DNA from: Anopheles merus
Taxonomy: Eukaryota; Arthropoda; Insecta; Diptera; Culicidae
Assembly (NCBI RefSeq): GCF_017562075.2
Contig: NC_054085.1
Location: 18,647,222-18,711,221, forward strand
Direction: 5' to 3'
Length of the DNA stretch: 64,000 nt
Shown: positions 47,155-56,822 of the stretch, one piece after another
How positions within the stretch are numbered: the stretch's first letter is position 1
Layout of the letters: each line of letters opens with the position of its first letter
The notes under the pieces: model-generated
What the model was told of the DNA's origin: nothing
Seen by the model: only the letters and a program-made list of their open reading frames with translations
Databases searched by the model: none
Program-made: the position numbers and the translations under genes

Positions 47155-50100
47155 GGAGAGAAACTTAAAAGCAACCGCTTCTGCTGAGATTCGAACTTCT
47201 AAACACAGGCCACAGCGTATACACCCAATCACGTTACCAACTGCACTATACGACCCGTCAGGCGCCAGGCGTTTAATACGGCTACTGATTATTGCTATAC
47301 CGGCTTGATCATGCATGAGCGAAAGAACGCAAAGCAACCGCGACAGTGAAAGAAGCTTACGCTTATTTATGCCGACGACAACGTGACGCAGCATTTGCTG
47401 AGCTGTTGTTTAGCGGAAAATTAGCAGCTCTGTTGTTATTTATGTTGTTTCCCTCTTATCCGGTCGTAGTTTCGGTAGCGCCGTCGTTTCACCCCCTGTT
47501 TTGCTAGCCACTTTGTGGCGATCGTTGTGCTGCATATTTTAAGCTGCAGTGAGGGCATGCACACACACATGAGCGGGATAAGTCGCCGCTTGGCGAAATG
47601 CATTCTATTCATCACACGCATCGGTGGCCGTGGCGGTAGTGATGGGCGTTTCGGAGCGCACCAACGGCTCCGGAGCCGGCTCCGGACTAACGGCTCCGGA
47701 GCCGGCTCCGATTTTTTTCCGGAGCCGGCTCCACACCAACGGCTCCGGAGCCGGCTCCTCACCAACGGCTCCGGAGCAGGCTCCGCACCAACGGCTCCGT
47801 AGCCGGCCCCGGACTAACAGCTCTGCTCTCACGGCTCCGTTCCAACGGCTGCGGAGCCAGCTTCGGGTCCACCGTTCCGGAGCCGGCGACGAATCAACAG
47901 CTTCGCACTAACGGTTCAATAGAGACATCATTGTATAATAGCGTAATAAAAAAAACGAATATATATTATCGCACGTGTGGAACCTAACACACGATATGAT
48001 TGCAGTATTGACATGCATGACGTTGTGGAGCATTCGTTAGTCTCGTCTTTCTTAACAATATTCAAAACTAATCGATGGTTTTTTTTTTATAAATTCTTTT
48101 AAAAATGACCTACTCCGCTGTTTATGGATTTCCTCGATTGAAACTTCATTGAAAAAGTTCTTTTGGTCCATTGTGTTAAAGCCGTCGGAGCGGAGTCGGC
48201 TCCGGAGCCGTTGGTGCAGAGCCGGTTCCGGAGTCGTTGGTGCGGAGCCGGCTCCGGAGCCGGCTCCGAAATTGTCTGGAGCCGGTCGGAGCCGGCTCCG
48301 GCTTCGGAGCCGTTTTGCCCATCACTACGTGGCGGTTGTGGGCGTGTTGGGTTAGTTAACCGCCGGAGTGTCTAAAGTGGCGTGGCGGAGTGGCGTTTGT
48401 TTTTTTTTAATCGCAAACGACTCTTTGTGTAAGAGTTGTTCTGCTTGTACTTGCACTTCATCGACACCGATAGTATTGCTGCTGCTGTGTGTGGCTACAA
48501 TTCGTCCCGAAAGCACCGCCCGTGAGCGCTACAATTGTTGTACGTTTCGTACGGCAGTACGGCGGGCATGCACAGACAGTGTGGGAATTGCTGACAATGA
48601 GCAGATAACTATTATACCGCAGATAGATAGAGCCCTGCCATGGTACGATGGAGTGCGCCTTTTGCAAACCTCGCTACAAGTACAGGCTTCTGAGGTTTCT
48701 GACTAGTAGGGGAGGGGGGGGGGGGGTCAGGGTCTTCTTGTTGTGGCCGGGAAGAGAACGGATAAAGTTTCACCGCGGCACAGCTCGTTCCGTGGCACTA
48801 GTGGTAGCCATACCACACAATCTCTCTCGCCTCACTGTCTCGCATTTCGTAGAACCACCGCCACGCAAAGTGAGCTGCCGACAGTTGGAGAAACCAATTT
48901 ATTAATGGTGGTTTGAGTTGCAATTTCGTGGAGCGTGGAGCGAGATGCTGTAGCATTTTTTTCTCCCCATTCCCTGGTATGGGGATCGTTTCCCGGACAG
49001 CTTAAAGCTTCGGTGGCTTTGTGCAACTTTGCGCAAGCGAAACCACCTGTGCTAGGGTTGTTTGTGTGAATATTTATCCTTCGTCGACGGTGGCTGGCTG
49101 GCTGGGACTTTTTTGGTTAAACTTTCTCCTACCTGGTGGAGCACGTTAGCATGGTGCTGAAAACTGTTCATGAAACTGTGGAATAAATTGCAGTTGGAGA
49201 GGCGAGTTGAAGCAATAATTGAAAGCGAGTGAATTACGTTGTCCATTTCGTGATCATAACTTATCAACAAAATTGAATTGAGTTTTGGGGTTTTGCAGAC
49301 ATATTAACGAGATTCTTTGAAAAAAGGGCTACCTCGTATACGAGTGGCAGAACCAAAAGGCAAGCTAATAGACCAAAAACGACTAATCATGATGATCACA
49401 GCAGAACATTTCTCTACCAAACAAATTACTCATCTCTATTGGCGTATCGTACGGTTCATTAAAAATTGATATGACTCCCGATGTTTGCAATCCTCTCGCC
49501 GTGCGTTTCGTTCCACGTGCGCCCAGCCCCAAGAAGCCGAAACAAAATTGCCAATTAGTGGGGCCAGCTGATTGGCTGGTTTTGGGGGAGTATCTATCGT
49601 CGTGTCTTTCATGCTTTTTTTTCATAATCTTTCGCAAAAAAGTGAAAGATTTCGGGCACCAGAGAAAGATGGGGAAGGAAACGAAGCGGAAATGGCTGCG
49701 TCTCAAATAACGTTGCACCATTTCCTGCTTCCTGCGAGCTTCGTAGCGCTCTTGTTTGCCCCCGTGGTAGAAAGTTAACGATCTTCCGTTCAGTCATTAC
49801 GGTCATCATTTATCCGCTATTGTTAGCCGGTCAGGCGCTTTGAGCTTTCAGCGAAGCCAAGCATTCCGCCACTGAACAGAGGGCCGCAAAATTGGGCTGC
49901 AAAATCAAACGTTATGAGTGGATTTTGCCGAGCATCCGATCCGAACTCTTCGCCACTGTGACAATTTCGACACAATGAAGTCCGTTTTGTCTACCTTTAG
50001 CAGCAAGAACGATGCGATTTTGTGTGTGTATGTGTGCTACTGCTGCTGCTACAATACACCGGGAACGGTGTCCATCCGTGCGTGCCGTGAGAATGGACGC

Positions 50101-53074
50101 GCAACAGTAATTGGTTCGGGCAGGGCATTAAATTGTGCCACCTTTTCCGTAAAAAAACAACCCCTTCAGTCGCAAAAGGTGCAATTCTAACACCGAGCGA
50201 ATGGGAGAATATACCTTTTGCCTCAAAGTTTTATTATCCTTTTGTAAGTTGCGTTTTTTGCTGTACATTGGCAAGAGAAAAGAACGTTGAATCCCTTTCG
50301 GCCCAGCACCGTTAGTAGGGCGCGCGCTCGCACAAACAGCCATACAGCCAGTATGCTACCAGCATCATCGACCGTACACGACCATCCCCATAGAATGTAG
50401 CGAAATATTGTGCTAAATTGGCACCGTGGGTGGAAAGAAACAATAAAAACTCATCCAACAACCTCCACCATTCTCTATTCAACCATGAACCGTAGGGTCG
50501 ATGTGCTGCTGACCCCGAGATAGTACGGTCGCTCCCTGCCAGTAAGCAATGTGTATTGTTTTTCTTTGCACACACTTTCTCCCTGCTTTCGCTGTGTGTG
50601 TGTGTGTGTTTGTGTGCTACTAAAACGACCGAAACGGGCATGCCACTGGGGTCCCATATTCGCAGCATCCGCACACTAATCTTATAAACGAGACAGGTGC
50701 CTAGCAGCGGGACCTGGTCAGGTGAAATGCTCCTATCCATCGCACAATCACGGCAGCAAACTTTGCCCAGGCAACTGTTGGAGAAGAAGTGATGTGTGGT
50801 GGCCGTGCGCTTTTTCCCCCCACATATACTCTTGGCCTTGGTTTGGCGTTCTTGATGCGGGACGCGAACGTCCATTAGGGGGTCCATCTTTCGGCACCGC
50901 GAATTGCGATGGGAGGCTGAGACCACCCGGATGATGGTTTGCAGTGGCAGTGACCCGCGCCCAAACTCTGCCGTCTTTTACCCAATTATCCTTAATGGAG
51001 GATATCAATTTTAATTAATATTCTTTTCGCTGGCAGGGGAACTCGTGGCTCCCAATCCGAGCTGTCAACCGCCTCTGTGTGTGTGTGTACAAACAGAAAA
51101 TGTTACCAGCTCGATAAAAGAAAACAACGAAGCGCAATGTGGAAGTGAGCTGTATCCGGGTGCTGTATCGTAATTATGTGGTCATAACGGTGTACGTGTG
51201 TGTGTATGTGTGAGTGTGGGCGCAGTTTTCGGTGGGACATGGTATTGCATTTTTAATGCGACGGGTCACTTCGTGCAAATTAACTTGTATCAAGTGGATG
51301 GAGTGCATGAAGGAGAGTTTATTTTTTGTCGTGGGTTTTGGCTGTTGGTTGAGAGCTCTCGTTCGGTGTGTGTGGGAAGGCAGCAAGTGGCTTTATAATT
51401 ATGCATCATACATTATTAATTGATATAAAACATACTGCGTGTGTGTGTGATATTGGGAGTATTTTTTAAGCTACAACCTATTTACGGTTTAATTTATTAA
51501 GCACACGCTCGCAGGAAGAGGTGATGAGAGGTTTATATTTATGTTTATACAGGGCTTCTGTAGCCAACTCTTCATCGGGAGGCTCTCAATCTCATTTCAA
51601 CATTGTCAATTGATTGTAGCATCATTCTAGTTGCCATTGATATTCGGACTGACAGTGCCACAGTGGCGCCCAAGGTGTGTTTATTTAGAAGGTGAATTAT
51701 TAGCACATTATTGAGGGGCCATTATTGAGTATTGTTATGTCAAATCGTATACAATTTTCTATACCTCCCTCCAGCCCTTCCCGATTTTATTCCCAGAGCC
51801 CCCAGTATTGTTATGTCAAGTCGTGAAATGTCCATTTGCTCTGAAGCACTTCACCTCCTAATATCCATACACCTTGGTGGCGCCCAAAGTCTGTATAATA
51901 CAGCGGTCGATGCATAGCTCGATTTTGGTTCACCATTTTGAACAATCAGGAATCTAGCCTCTTAGCTTTGGTCCTCTTGAGCTGCACATGCTTTCGTCGT
52001 AATTTCGGGGACTGATTTTGTTGTAATTGATAATTACACTATAATTTTATCTTTTTTTATATTCGTCCACTTTTCCAATAACAAGATTATGAACAAACGT
52101 GGTAAAAATTACCGAAAATGCTTTAAGACAACTTGTGACGAAAGAGTCCATAAGGACCAAAGTCACTATAATTTCTTAGACAGATAGACATTTAAGACAA
52201 CTGCATGCACAACAGCCAAAACCTCAATGCATGCTGCGATGAAACTATTAAAGCTTTTTCATCCAGCTGTCAAAACTTTCCCAAGCTTTTTGATCAAGTA
52301 TTCTGGATGACTCAACCTCTGTATTATATAGACTTTGGTGGCGCCATCTATATTCGTTTTTAGTTTAAAGCCTCTATTTTAGTCGAAAAGGAAGCATTGA
52401 TTGCGTCTGACAGGTGAGAACACTATATAACAAGATGTTTAGTTGAATGTCTACTCTATTCTAGGTCTATTTAAGCAAAATTTTTAATAATTGTACAACA
52501 TAACAATATTATTTGGTTGCAAGATGCATAACTTTTCTGTTTTCGCATTGAAAATTATGAAAAAAACACGTAATTTTAGTTTTAAGGTGCTGGCATACTA
52601 AGCTTAAGCTTCTACTAAAAATAAACACTGTGCATGGTGGAAACGCTTCCAGCTGATAAAGTAGGTTAAAATAACATGCGGCCAACCATAAGGAATTGAA
52701 AATGCGTCGACGGCACCTCAACACTAATTTTAAACCTTATTATTTAATCATTCAATTGACGCTTTCCCCTGCCAATTTAAACAAGCCCCTTCCGAAAACT
52801 AACCCCCCACTCCACATGTGCCTCCGTGTGTCATTTCCGGTAGATAACATTATCCTTAAAACCGCGGCATCCCTTTAGACCACGCCGCGGTACTTACCTT
52901 GGTCGTTCGGGTCGAACTCGGCCTCCAGCTCCTCCTTGGTCGGTTCCCGCTCCGTCTGCTGGGCGTCCTGCTTCTGCTGGCCCTCCGCACCGGTAACGCC
53001 GTCCCCTTGCTTCATCTCTCTGCGCACTTTGTGGCCACGGAACGCTGCCTGGATCTTTGTGGCTGCCGCCTCGA
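31922..53074 (-). CDS. igl: Igloo, IQ-motif calmodulin-binding protein (5' end outside or not found)
   Basis: Neurogranin/GAP-43-like neuronal protein that binds calmodulin through IQ motifs. Three minus-strand coding exons join in frame: 53,074-52,898 (enters in phase, ends CAA G), 32,259-32,141 (starts AG; joins as GAG) and 32,044-31,922 (ends GGCGAAAAC TAA). Together they encode about 138 residues with three IQ motifs: IQAAFRGHKVRR, IQASFRGHMARK and IQASFRGHKVRK, each fitting IQxxxRGxxxR, separated by acidic linkers (TKEELEAEFDPNDQ, EDEKKEVDIDEITKK). This three-IQ layout matches Drosophila igloo. The start codon exon was not found between 53,075 and 64,000 and may lie beyond the window. 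The first visible intron is 20.6 kb and the last 96 bp. Confidence 0.88.
33577..33660 (+). repeat. tRNA-like SINE remnant or pseudo-tRNA
   Basis: Box A-like TGGTGCAGTGGGTAAGTG (33,584-33,601) is followed 27 bases later by box B-like GTGATCGAATCT (33,628-33,639). No acceptor stem pairs, so it is not a functional tRNA. A G-rich tail follows. Most likely a degraded tRNA-derived SINE. Confidence 0.5.
34191..34283 (+). repeat. 31-bp tandem repeat, three exact copies
   Basis: The unit starts TCTTCCGTCCTTAAAG and ends AAAAACGGCATTACA. Copies occupy 34,191-34,221, 34,222-34,252 and 34,253-34,283 without a mismatch, then TCTT of a fourth. Perfect identity implies recent duplication. Confidence 0.92.
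34334..34363 (+). repeat. TG microsatellite
   Basis: About 15 uninterrupted TG units. Confidence 0.9.
37797..38142. mobile_element. MITE with imperfect terminal inverted repeats
   Basis: The left end AAGGCCGAGGGAATAATGT..GTGTAATTTTGATTTTCACTAG matches, in reverse complement, the right end (TAAGGCTGGGGAACATTGTG..ATTTAGATTTTCACTAG). About 40 bases pair imperfectly over a 346-bp element with no coding capacity. A TTA follows the right end but is not matched cleanly on the left. The ends resemble PIF/Harbinger-type termini, but the superfamily is uncertain. It lies 20 bp from the next MITE. Confidence 0.6.
38163..38470. mobile_element. PIF/Harbinger-like MITE with TAA target-site duplication
   Basis: A 308-bp element. 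The left terminus GGCCCGTGTCTGTGCTCCAT.. and the reverse complement of the right terminus GGGCCGTGTCTATGCTTCAT.. agree over about 36 bases (ending ATGCGATTTTAT). It is flanked on both sides by TAA (38,160-38,162 and 38,471-38,473), the TWA target expected of PIF/Harbinger. Internal secondary inverted motifs are visible: GATGCGATTTTAT, CATCCGATTTTATCTGTCAA. No transposase. Confidence 0.78.
38701..38770 (+). repeat. 24-bp tandem repeat, about 2.8 copies
   Basis: The unit CCACCAGGCGCCTCCATCTA followed by CAAA occurs at 38,701-38,724, 38,725-38,748 (two mismatches) and 38,749 to about 38,770. Confidence 0.8.
40517..41073. mobile_element. TIR element with internal degenerate TTTTTGG-N-TTTCCATA repeats
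   Basis: The left end CAGGGTTTCCCACAATTTAT.. and the reverse complement of the right end CAAGGTTTTCACGAATTATT.. form an imperfect terminal inverted repeat of about 22 bases. Inside each arm lie degenerate 20-bp units (GGTTTCCATAAGTTTTTGG, GTTCCCATAGTTTTTTGG, and ATTATGGGAATCC, ATCTATGGGATAC on the other arm). An internal CCTGGAAAACCCTG resembles another terminus. No 8-bp duplication is evident. A related fragment lies at 46,551-46,701. Probably an old hAT-like non-autonomous element. Confidence 0.55.
46551..46701 (-). repeat. Fragment related to the 40.5-kb TIR element
   Basis: Read on the minus strand it begins CAGGGCTCTACCAAGG and shows the same TTTTTTGG-TTGTTTCCC / TTCCCATAGTTTTTGG degenerate units as 40,517-41,073. 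Only one arm is recognisable. Confidence 0.5.
47071..47160 (+). repeat. GA microsatellite
   Basis: About 90 bases, mostly uninterrupted (GA)n with a few AAAG, GCGAG and GGGAG variants at the edges. Confidence 0.9.
47182..47256 (-). repeat. tRNA-like SINE remnant or pseudo-tRNA
   Basis: On the minus strand GGGTCGTATAGTGCAGTTGG gives a box A-like TAGTGCAGTTGGTAACG, and AGTTCGAATCTC is box B. Spacing is 34 bases between the boxes. The 3' side (AGCAGAAGC) cannot pair with GGGTCGT, so no acceptor stem forms. It looks like a tRNA-derived SINE head, next to the GA array. Confidence 0.55.
47637..48327. mobile_element. hAT-like non-autonomous element with perfect 8-bp TSD and GGAGCC array (copy D)
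   Basis: A 691-bp element. Ends TAGTGATGGGC and GCCCATCACTA are perfectly inverted over 11 bases. The flanking octamer CGTGGCGG occurs at 47,629-47,636 and again at 48,328-48,335, an exact 8-bp target-site duplication diagnostic of hAT-type insertion. Both arms are arrays of CGGAGCCGGCTCCG and ACGGCTCCGGAGC units: the left arm to about 47,915, the right arm from about 48,180. A unique AT-rich core lies between. The core differs from that of copies A and C, so this is a separate subfamily. No transposase. Perfect ends and duplication suggest it is the youngest of the group. Confidence 0.88.
51879..52345. mobile_element. MITE-like element with GGCGCC..AAAGTCTGTATAATACAG termini
   Basis: The left terminus GGCGCCCAAAGTCTGTATAA.. 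(51,879-51,903) and the reverse complement of the right terminus GGCGCCACCAAAGTCTATAT.. (52,345-52,319) match over about 25 bases with a 2-base gap and one mismatch. The interior (415 bp) is AT-rich and non-coding. A partial third copy of the terminus, GTGGCGCCCAAGG, occurs at about 51,663-51,676. No target duplication is clear. Confidence 0.55.
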
Positions 53075-55164
53075 CTGCGAAAGATGGCAAAAGATTTAGA
53101 GAGAGAGAGAGAGAAATAAGTAATGATTAAATATTGCCATTACGCTCCACGGTCCACTGGGGGGATGCAGGGGAAGTTTCGGTTAGCGTTGTGGAGTTGT
53201 GTAGGTTTGTATGTAAGAAAGCACAAAAAATGCGCCACTTGATACGCTTGCAGGCATCCCATTTCGTGGAAATGGCCAAGCGAAAACAATTGTACCGGAA
53301 TGTGGCGTAAAATAAAGTAGTCCATTTAATGAGCTTCTCCACAACTGTGATAACAGCAAGAAGCGCTGGAACAACATTCTTCAGGCTTTATTGGCTTTCG
53401 CTTTTTTGCTTGCCGGCCCATTTTTTGCCCACCACAACGAACGGCAAGGACGAAAGAAGTTCCGCTGCGCTCGTGTTGGAAATAATGTTTAATGTTTGTC
53501 GTTTTGTCGTTTTGTTCCGTAAGTAACAGTGGAGCTTACATTTTCGACTGAGTCCTCGAAGATGCCTGCTGCAATCTCAGCAGTATATATATTGATTGCT
53601 TCGTCTTAAGCTTTCCAAGACTTATTAATTTGCAAATACCGATACCGATGGCCTTTGTTTCCCGGTACGCCAAAACCGGTGTTATTTCAGGCCACCCGGT
53701 TGGTGATGTGTTATCTTTCTCTTCACCTTTTACTGGGACTGTTTCCCCCCCCCCCCCCAAAGGTAGAGCTTTTGTGACAAAACTTTTCAAATTAGAGAAC
53801 AGTTCACAGAAAGGTTCACCGCCCTATCATGCTATCGGATTCGAAAGACTTTGCACATTCGCTCGTTGAGCGTCCGTGCCGAGAGGACCAGGAGTTTCGA
53901 TAGCAATAAATCATGCGAGTCCAAAAATTTCCCTCCCCCTTTGGTGGCTTGTGGTTTTCCATGCTGGCGGCAGGTCTCGCTGTTTGCTTTGCAAAGTCCC
54001 TTTTTCCGATACATTGAACGCGTAAACAAATAAATATTGAATGTGCATTCACATATTGCTTGGGCGTTTTGCTGGCTGGCCCCCGTGTCCCGTGTGGTAA
54101 AGTTTGACCCGCTGAGCTGAGGTGCAAGTAGACCGGGTTCACGTTTTCCAATAGGAATGAATGGCTGTGCTGCAAAGAAGAAAAACAAAACACCACACGC
54201 ACTGCAAGGCCATTTCTCAGGGTGTGTGGGTAAGGTCGGAAAGGTGTATAAATTATGATTTGTGTTGTTCGGGTGATCGTTATACCTTTACCCCCCTCAC
54301 GCATGTCTACACATAATTTTCTGGGGCCAACCATTCTTGGAGGACATATTTTCGCTCGTTACTTTCACCATTAGCATCGTCAACGGAGGGAGGGGCAAAC
54401 ATGCCAGCAGTAGTAGGCTGTGCGTAATGGTTCTTCCCAGAACGGGGGAAAAACCACGGACCACGGCAAAGGGCAACGTTAGCAAGAGATGACGGCATTG
54501 ATGGCGCTTTGTTTCATATGCTTCATCATCCGGGAAAAAGGGAGCATTTTTCAATAATGCTCGGTGCTCGGTATTTTCAGCGTGTTAAAATGGCATTAGA
54601 GGCACGTAAAATTTGCCAATAAAGTGGGTTCTCGCCGTGTCTGTGTCATCTTGCTCGCACTGAAAAGTGCTATTAACATCACACAGTTCCACCGAATGTG
54701 TCGGGGCGCTGTGGGAGCGGACGAGAAATGTCTCCCGGGAATAGGCCCAGGGAAGTTGGTGCCATCGTTGCTGCAGGCATCACGCGTACGGTGGGCAGAA
54801 TTATTACGTGTTAGCGCGCCCGGGCGTCTCGCGATCGTGTCTCGTGATCCCTTTGCGGATGAACAAGCGTTTGCCAATGTGGGAGATACAGATTTAAAAT
54901 GTTTAACACGTGAGGTGTTTGAGTGTGTGTGGGTGCGACATGATTAAATTTTCGCTGACAGGTTAGTGGAAGTTGTGTGGCGTGTTGCTGCGCATGCAAA
55001 AGCTGCCCAGCTGGGGTTCACAAATTTTCCATTGTTTTTAGCACGTAAATGTTTCAATACCAAGGGATGTTAAAATGACATAAAAGGGAGTTATTATGAT
55101 TGAAACGACATGAATGGATGGTTTTTTGTTTGACAGGACATTTTATATTAATTTGGAACCTTCG

Positions 55165-55260
55165 AGATGCCTACGTGGTCCAATGGTGGTGTGCCAAGTG
55201 CTTGGACTTGTACGCGACTTGTTGTGGGTTCAACTCTGATCGGCACTGGAATCTTAGTTT
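55165..55260 (+). repeat. tRNA-derived SINE head
   Basis: Box A-like GTGGTCCAATGGTGGTG (55,175-55,191) and box B-like GGGTTCAACTC (55,226-55,236) at 34-base spacing, followed by TGATCGGCAC. No tRNA acceptor stem is formed. Family not assigned. Confidence 0.55.
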
Positions 55261-55337
55261 TGTTTACTGGGTTGTTAAGATTGTTAAGGTTGTTGGGTTT
55301 CTTGACTCTTTCGATTAGATTTATTTATATGATTCTT

Positions 55338-56274
55338 CAGTGATGAGTAATTCGAATCTCGAATCGAGTCTTCAAAGATTAATGAATATCTAAAGATTCA
55401 CGTAGCCGGTCTCATGGTACAGTCGTCAACTCGTACGACTTAACAACATGCCCGTCATGGGTTCAAGCCCCAAATAGACCGTGCCGCCATACGTAGGACT
55501 GACTATCCTGCTATGGGGGGAAATCAATAAGTCACTGAAAGCCAACCCCACAAGTGTGTTGGCAGGCCTTGACCGGCATCGGTTGTTGAGCCAAAGAAGA
55601 AGAAGAAGAAAGATTCACGAATCTCCAAGGATTTATGAATCTCGAAAGTTATATGAATCTTCAAAGATTCATGAATCTAAAAGATTAATAATTCCATTAA
55701 AAATCATATATATCCAGGGATTCATGAATTTTTAGAGGTGTATGATTTGCAAAATAGTTAATTTGCGCGATCTCACCAAACAACATCCCCAACATATTAA
55801 ACAACATCTTAAACCTCGCGTCAGGGGCGTTTTAAGCCGCGCATGTACTGTCTCCCCGTAGCAAAACAAACTATCCAGCTGCTTGGACTTGCCAAGAAGT
55901 ACCGAAATCTTGTATAGGCTGGCATGACCATGTAGGTTGTCGCTTCAAAACAGAAGAATTATAAGAAGCTCAATCTCTATGATTTTTTGGAGATGTAAGA
56001 ATTTCATGAATCGTGAAAGGATTCATGAATCCCTAGAGATATGAATCTTTTGATATACATGAATCATTCGAAATTCATGAGTCTTTTGAGATTCATGAAT
56101 CTTTGGTGATTCATGAATATTTGGAGATTCATGAATATTTGGAGATTGAACGAATCTTTGAGGTTCATGAGTCTTTGAGATTCATGATCCATTGCAATCG
56201 GGATTCAGTTTGATTGAATTATTTCGAAAAATTCATTCTGATTCATGAATCTGAATCATATTTACCCAGCATTA
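55338..56274. mobile_element. Putative TIR element filled with GATTCATGAATC repeats, carrying a nested SINE
   Basis: From 55,340 to 55,735 (apart from the SINE) and from 55,995 to 56,262 the sequence is an irregular array of GATTCATGAATCTTTGAG-like units, largely palindromic. The outer ends CAGTGATGAGTAATTCGAAT and, in reverse complement, TAATGCTGGGTAAATATGAT agree imperfectly, like worn hAT-type ends. A unique core lies at about 55,742-55,960. No target duplication was found, so boundaries are uncertain. The architecture (ends, arrays, unique core) parallels copies A, C and D. Confidence 0.5.
55403..55608 (+). mobile_element. tRNA-derived SINE with 11-bp target-site duplication
   Basis: Begins TAGCCGGTCTCATGGTACAG with box A-like TGGTACAGTCGTCAAC and box B-like GGGTTCAAGCCC, and ends in an (AAG)n tail after GGTTGTTGAGCCAAAG. 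AAAGATTCACG flanks it exactly on both sides (55,392-55,402 and 55,609-55,619), splitting a repeat unit of the surrounding array. It shares its head, including ACATGCCCGTCATGGG, with the SINE at 14,213-14,414 but has a different 3' half. Confidence 0.88.
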
Positions 56275-56791
56275 ACGGTGTGTTACACCGCACTATGGCA
56301 TGGCATCAATCGAAACAAATACATTAGGCATGAAAATGTATAGAATGGGTGTTTACCGTATTTGTGTATGAACAAATGAAATAATTCAAAAAGAGGATCA
56401 AGTAAATAAAAAAAAATATTTTATTGAAACAACTGCTTTTTTCGTATTAGTAACGTAGACTTTTTGTCAAGCTTTAAATCTTTACCATGCTTTAAAATTG
56501 CCTGTAATTCAATTTTGTATCACAATCTTTGCCAGCAATGTGTGTTTCTATCTGGCAACACATATTTCAGTCACGTTTGCGAGACAATCTCACTTTGTGA
56601 ACTAATTATTTGTCCCCCGATAGTTCGTTACGAGCTTTTAATATGCTTTGCTCCCATCGCTCCAATTATGATTGGCAAACTTGTGCAAAGCACCGGGGCA
56701 AAAAAAAAACAACTTTCACCGAAGTGCATTTAATGAATTCATCACTGGTTTCCAATTAAACACTCCCGACCGCTTTACTCAGGAAGCAGTT

Positions 56792-56822
<31 letters not shown>

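Larger units (their letters stand above)
32260..52897 (-). other. 20.6-kb intron of igloo
   Basis: Bounded by donor GTAAGT (52,897-52,892) and acceptor AG (32,261-32,260) on the minus strand. No nested protein gene was recognised on either strand; its longer open frames have low-complexity or random composition. It hosts a pseudo-tRNA/SINE (33.6 kb), a 31-bp tandem repeat (34.2 kb), two adjacent MITEs (37.8-38.5 kb), short tandem repeats (38.7 kb), TIR elements (40.5, 46.6 and 51.9 kb), a GA array (47.1 kb), a second pseudo-tRNA (47.2 kb) and a hAT-like element (47.6-48.3 kb). Stretches 34.4-37.8, 41.1-46.5 and 48.4-51.8 kb hold nothing recognisable apart from microsatellites and homopolymer runs. 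Confidence 0.8.
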
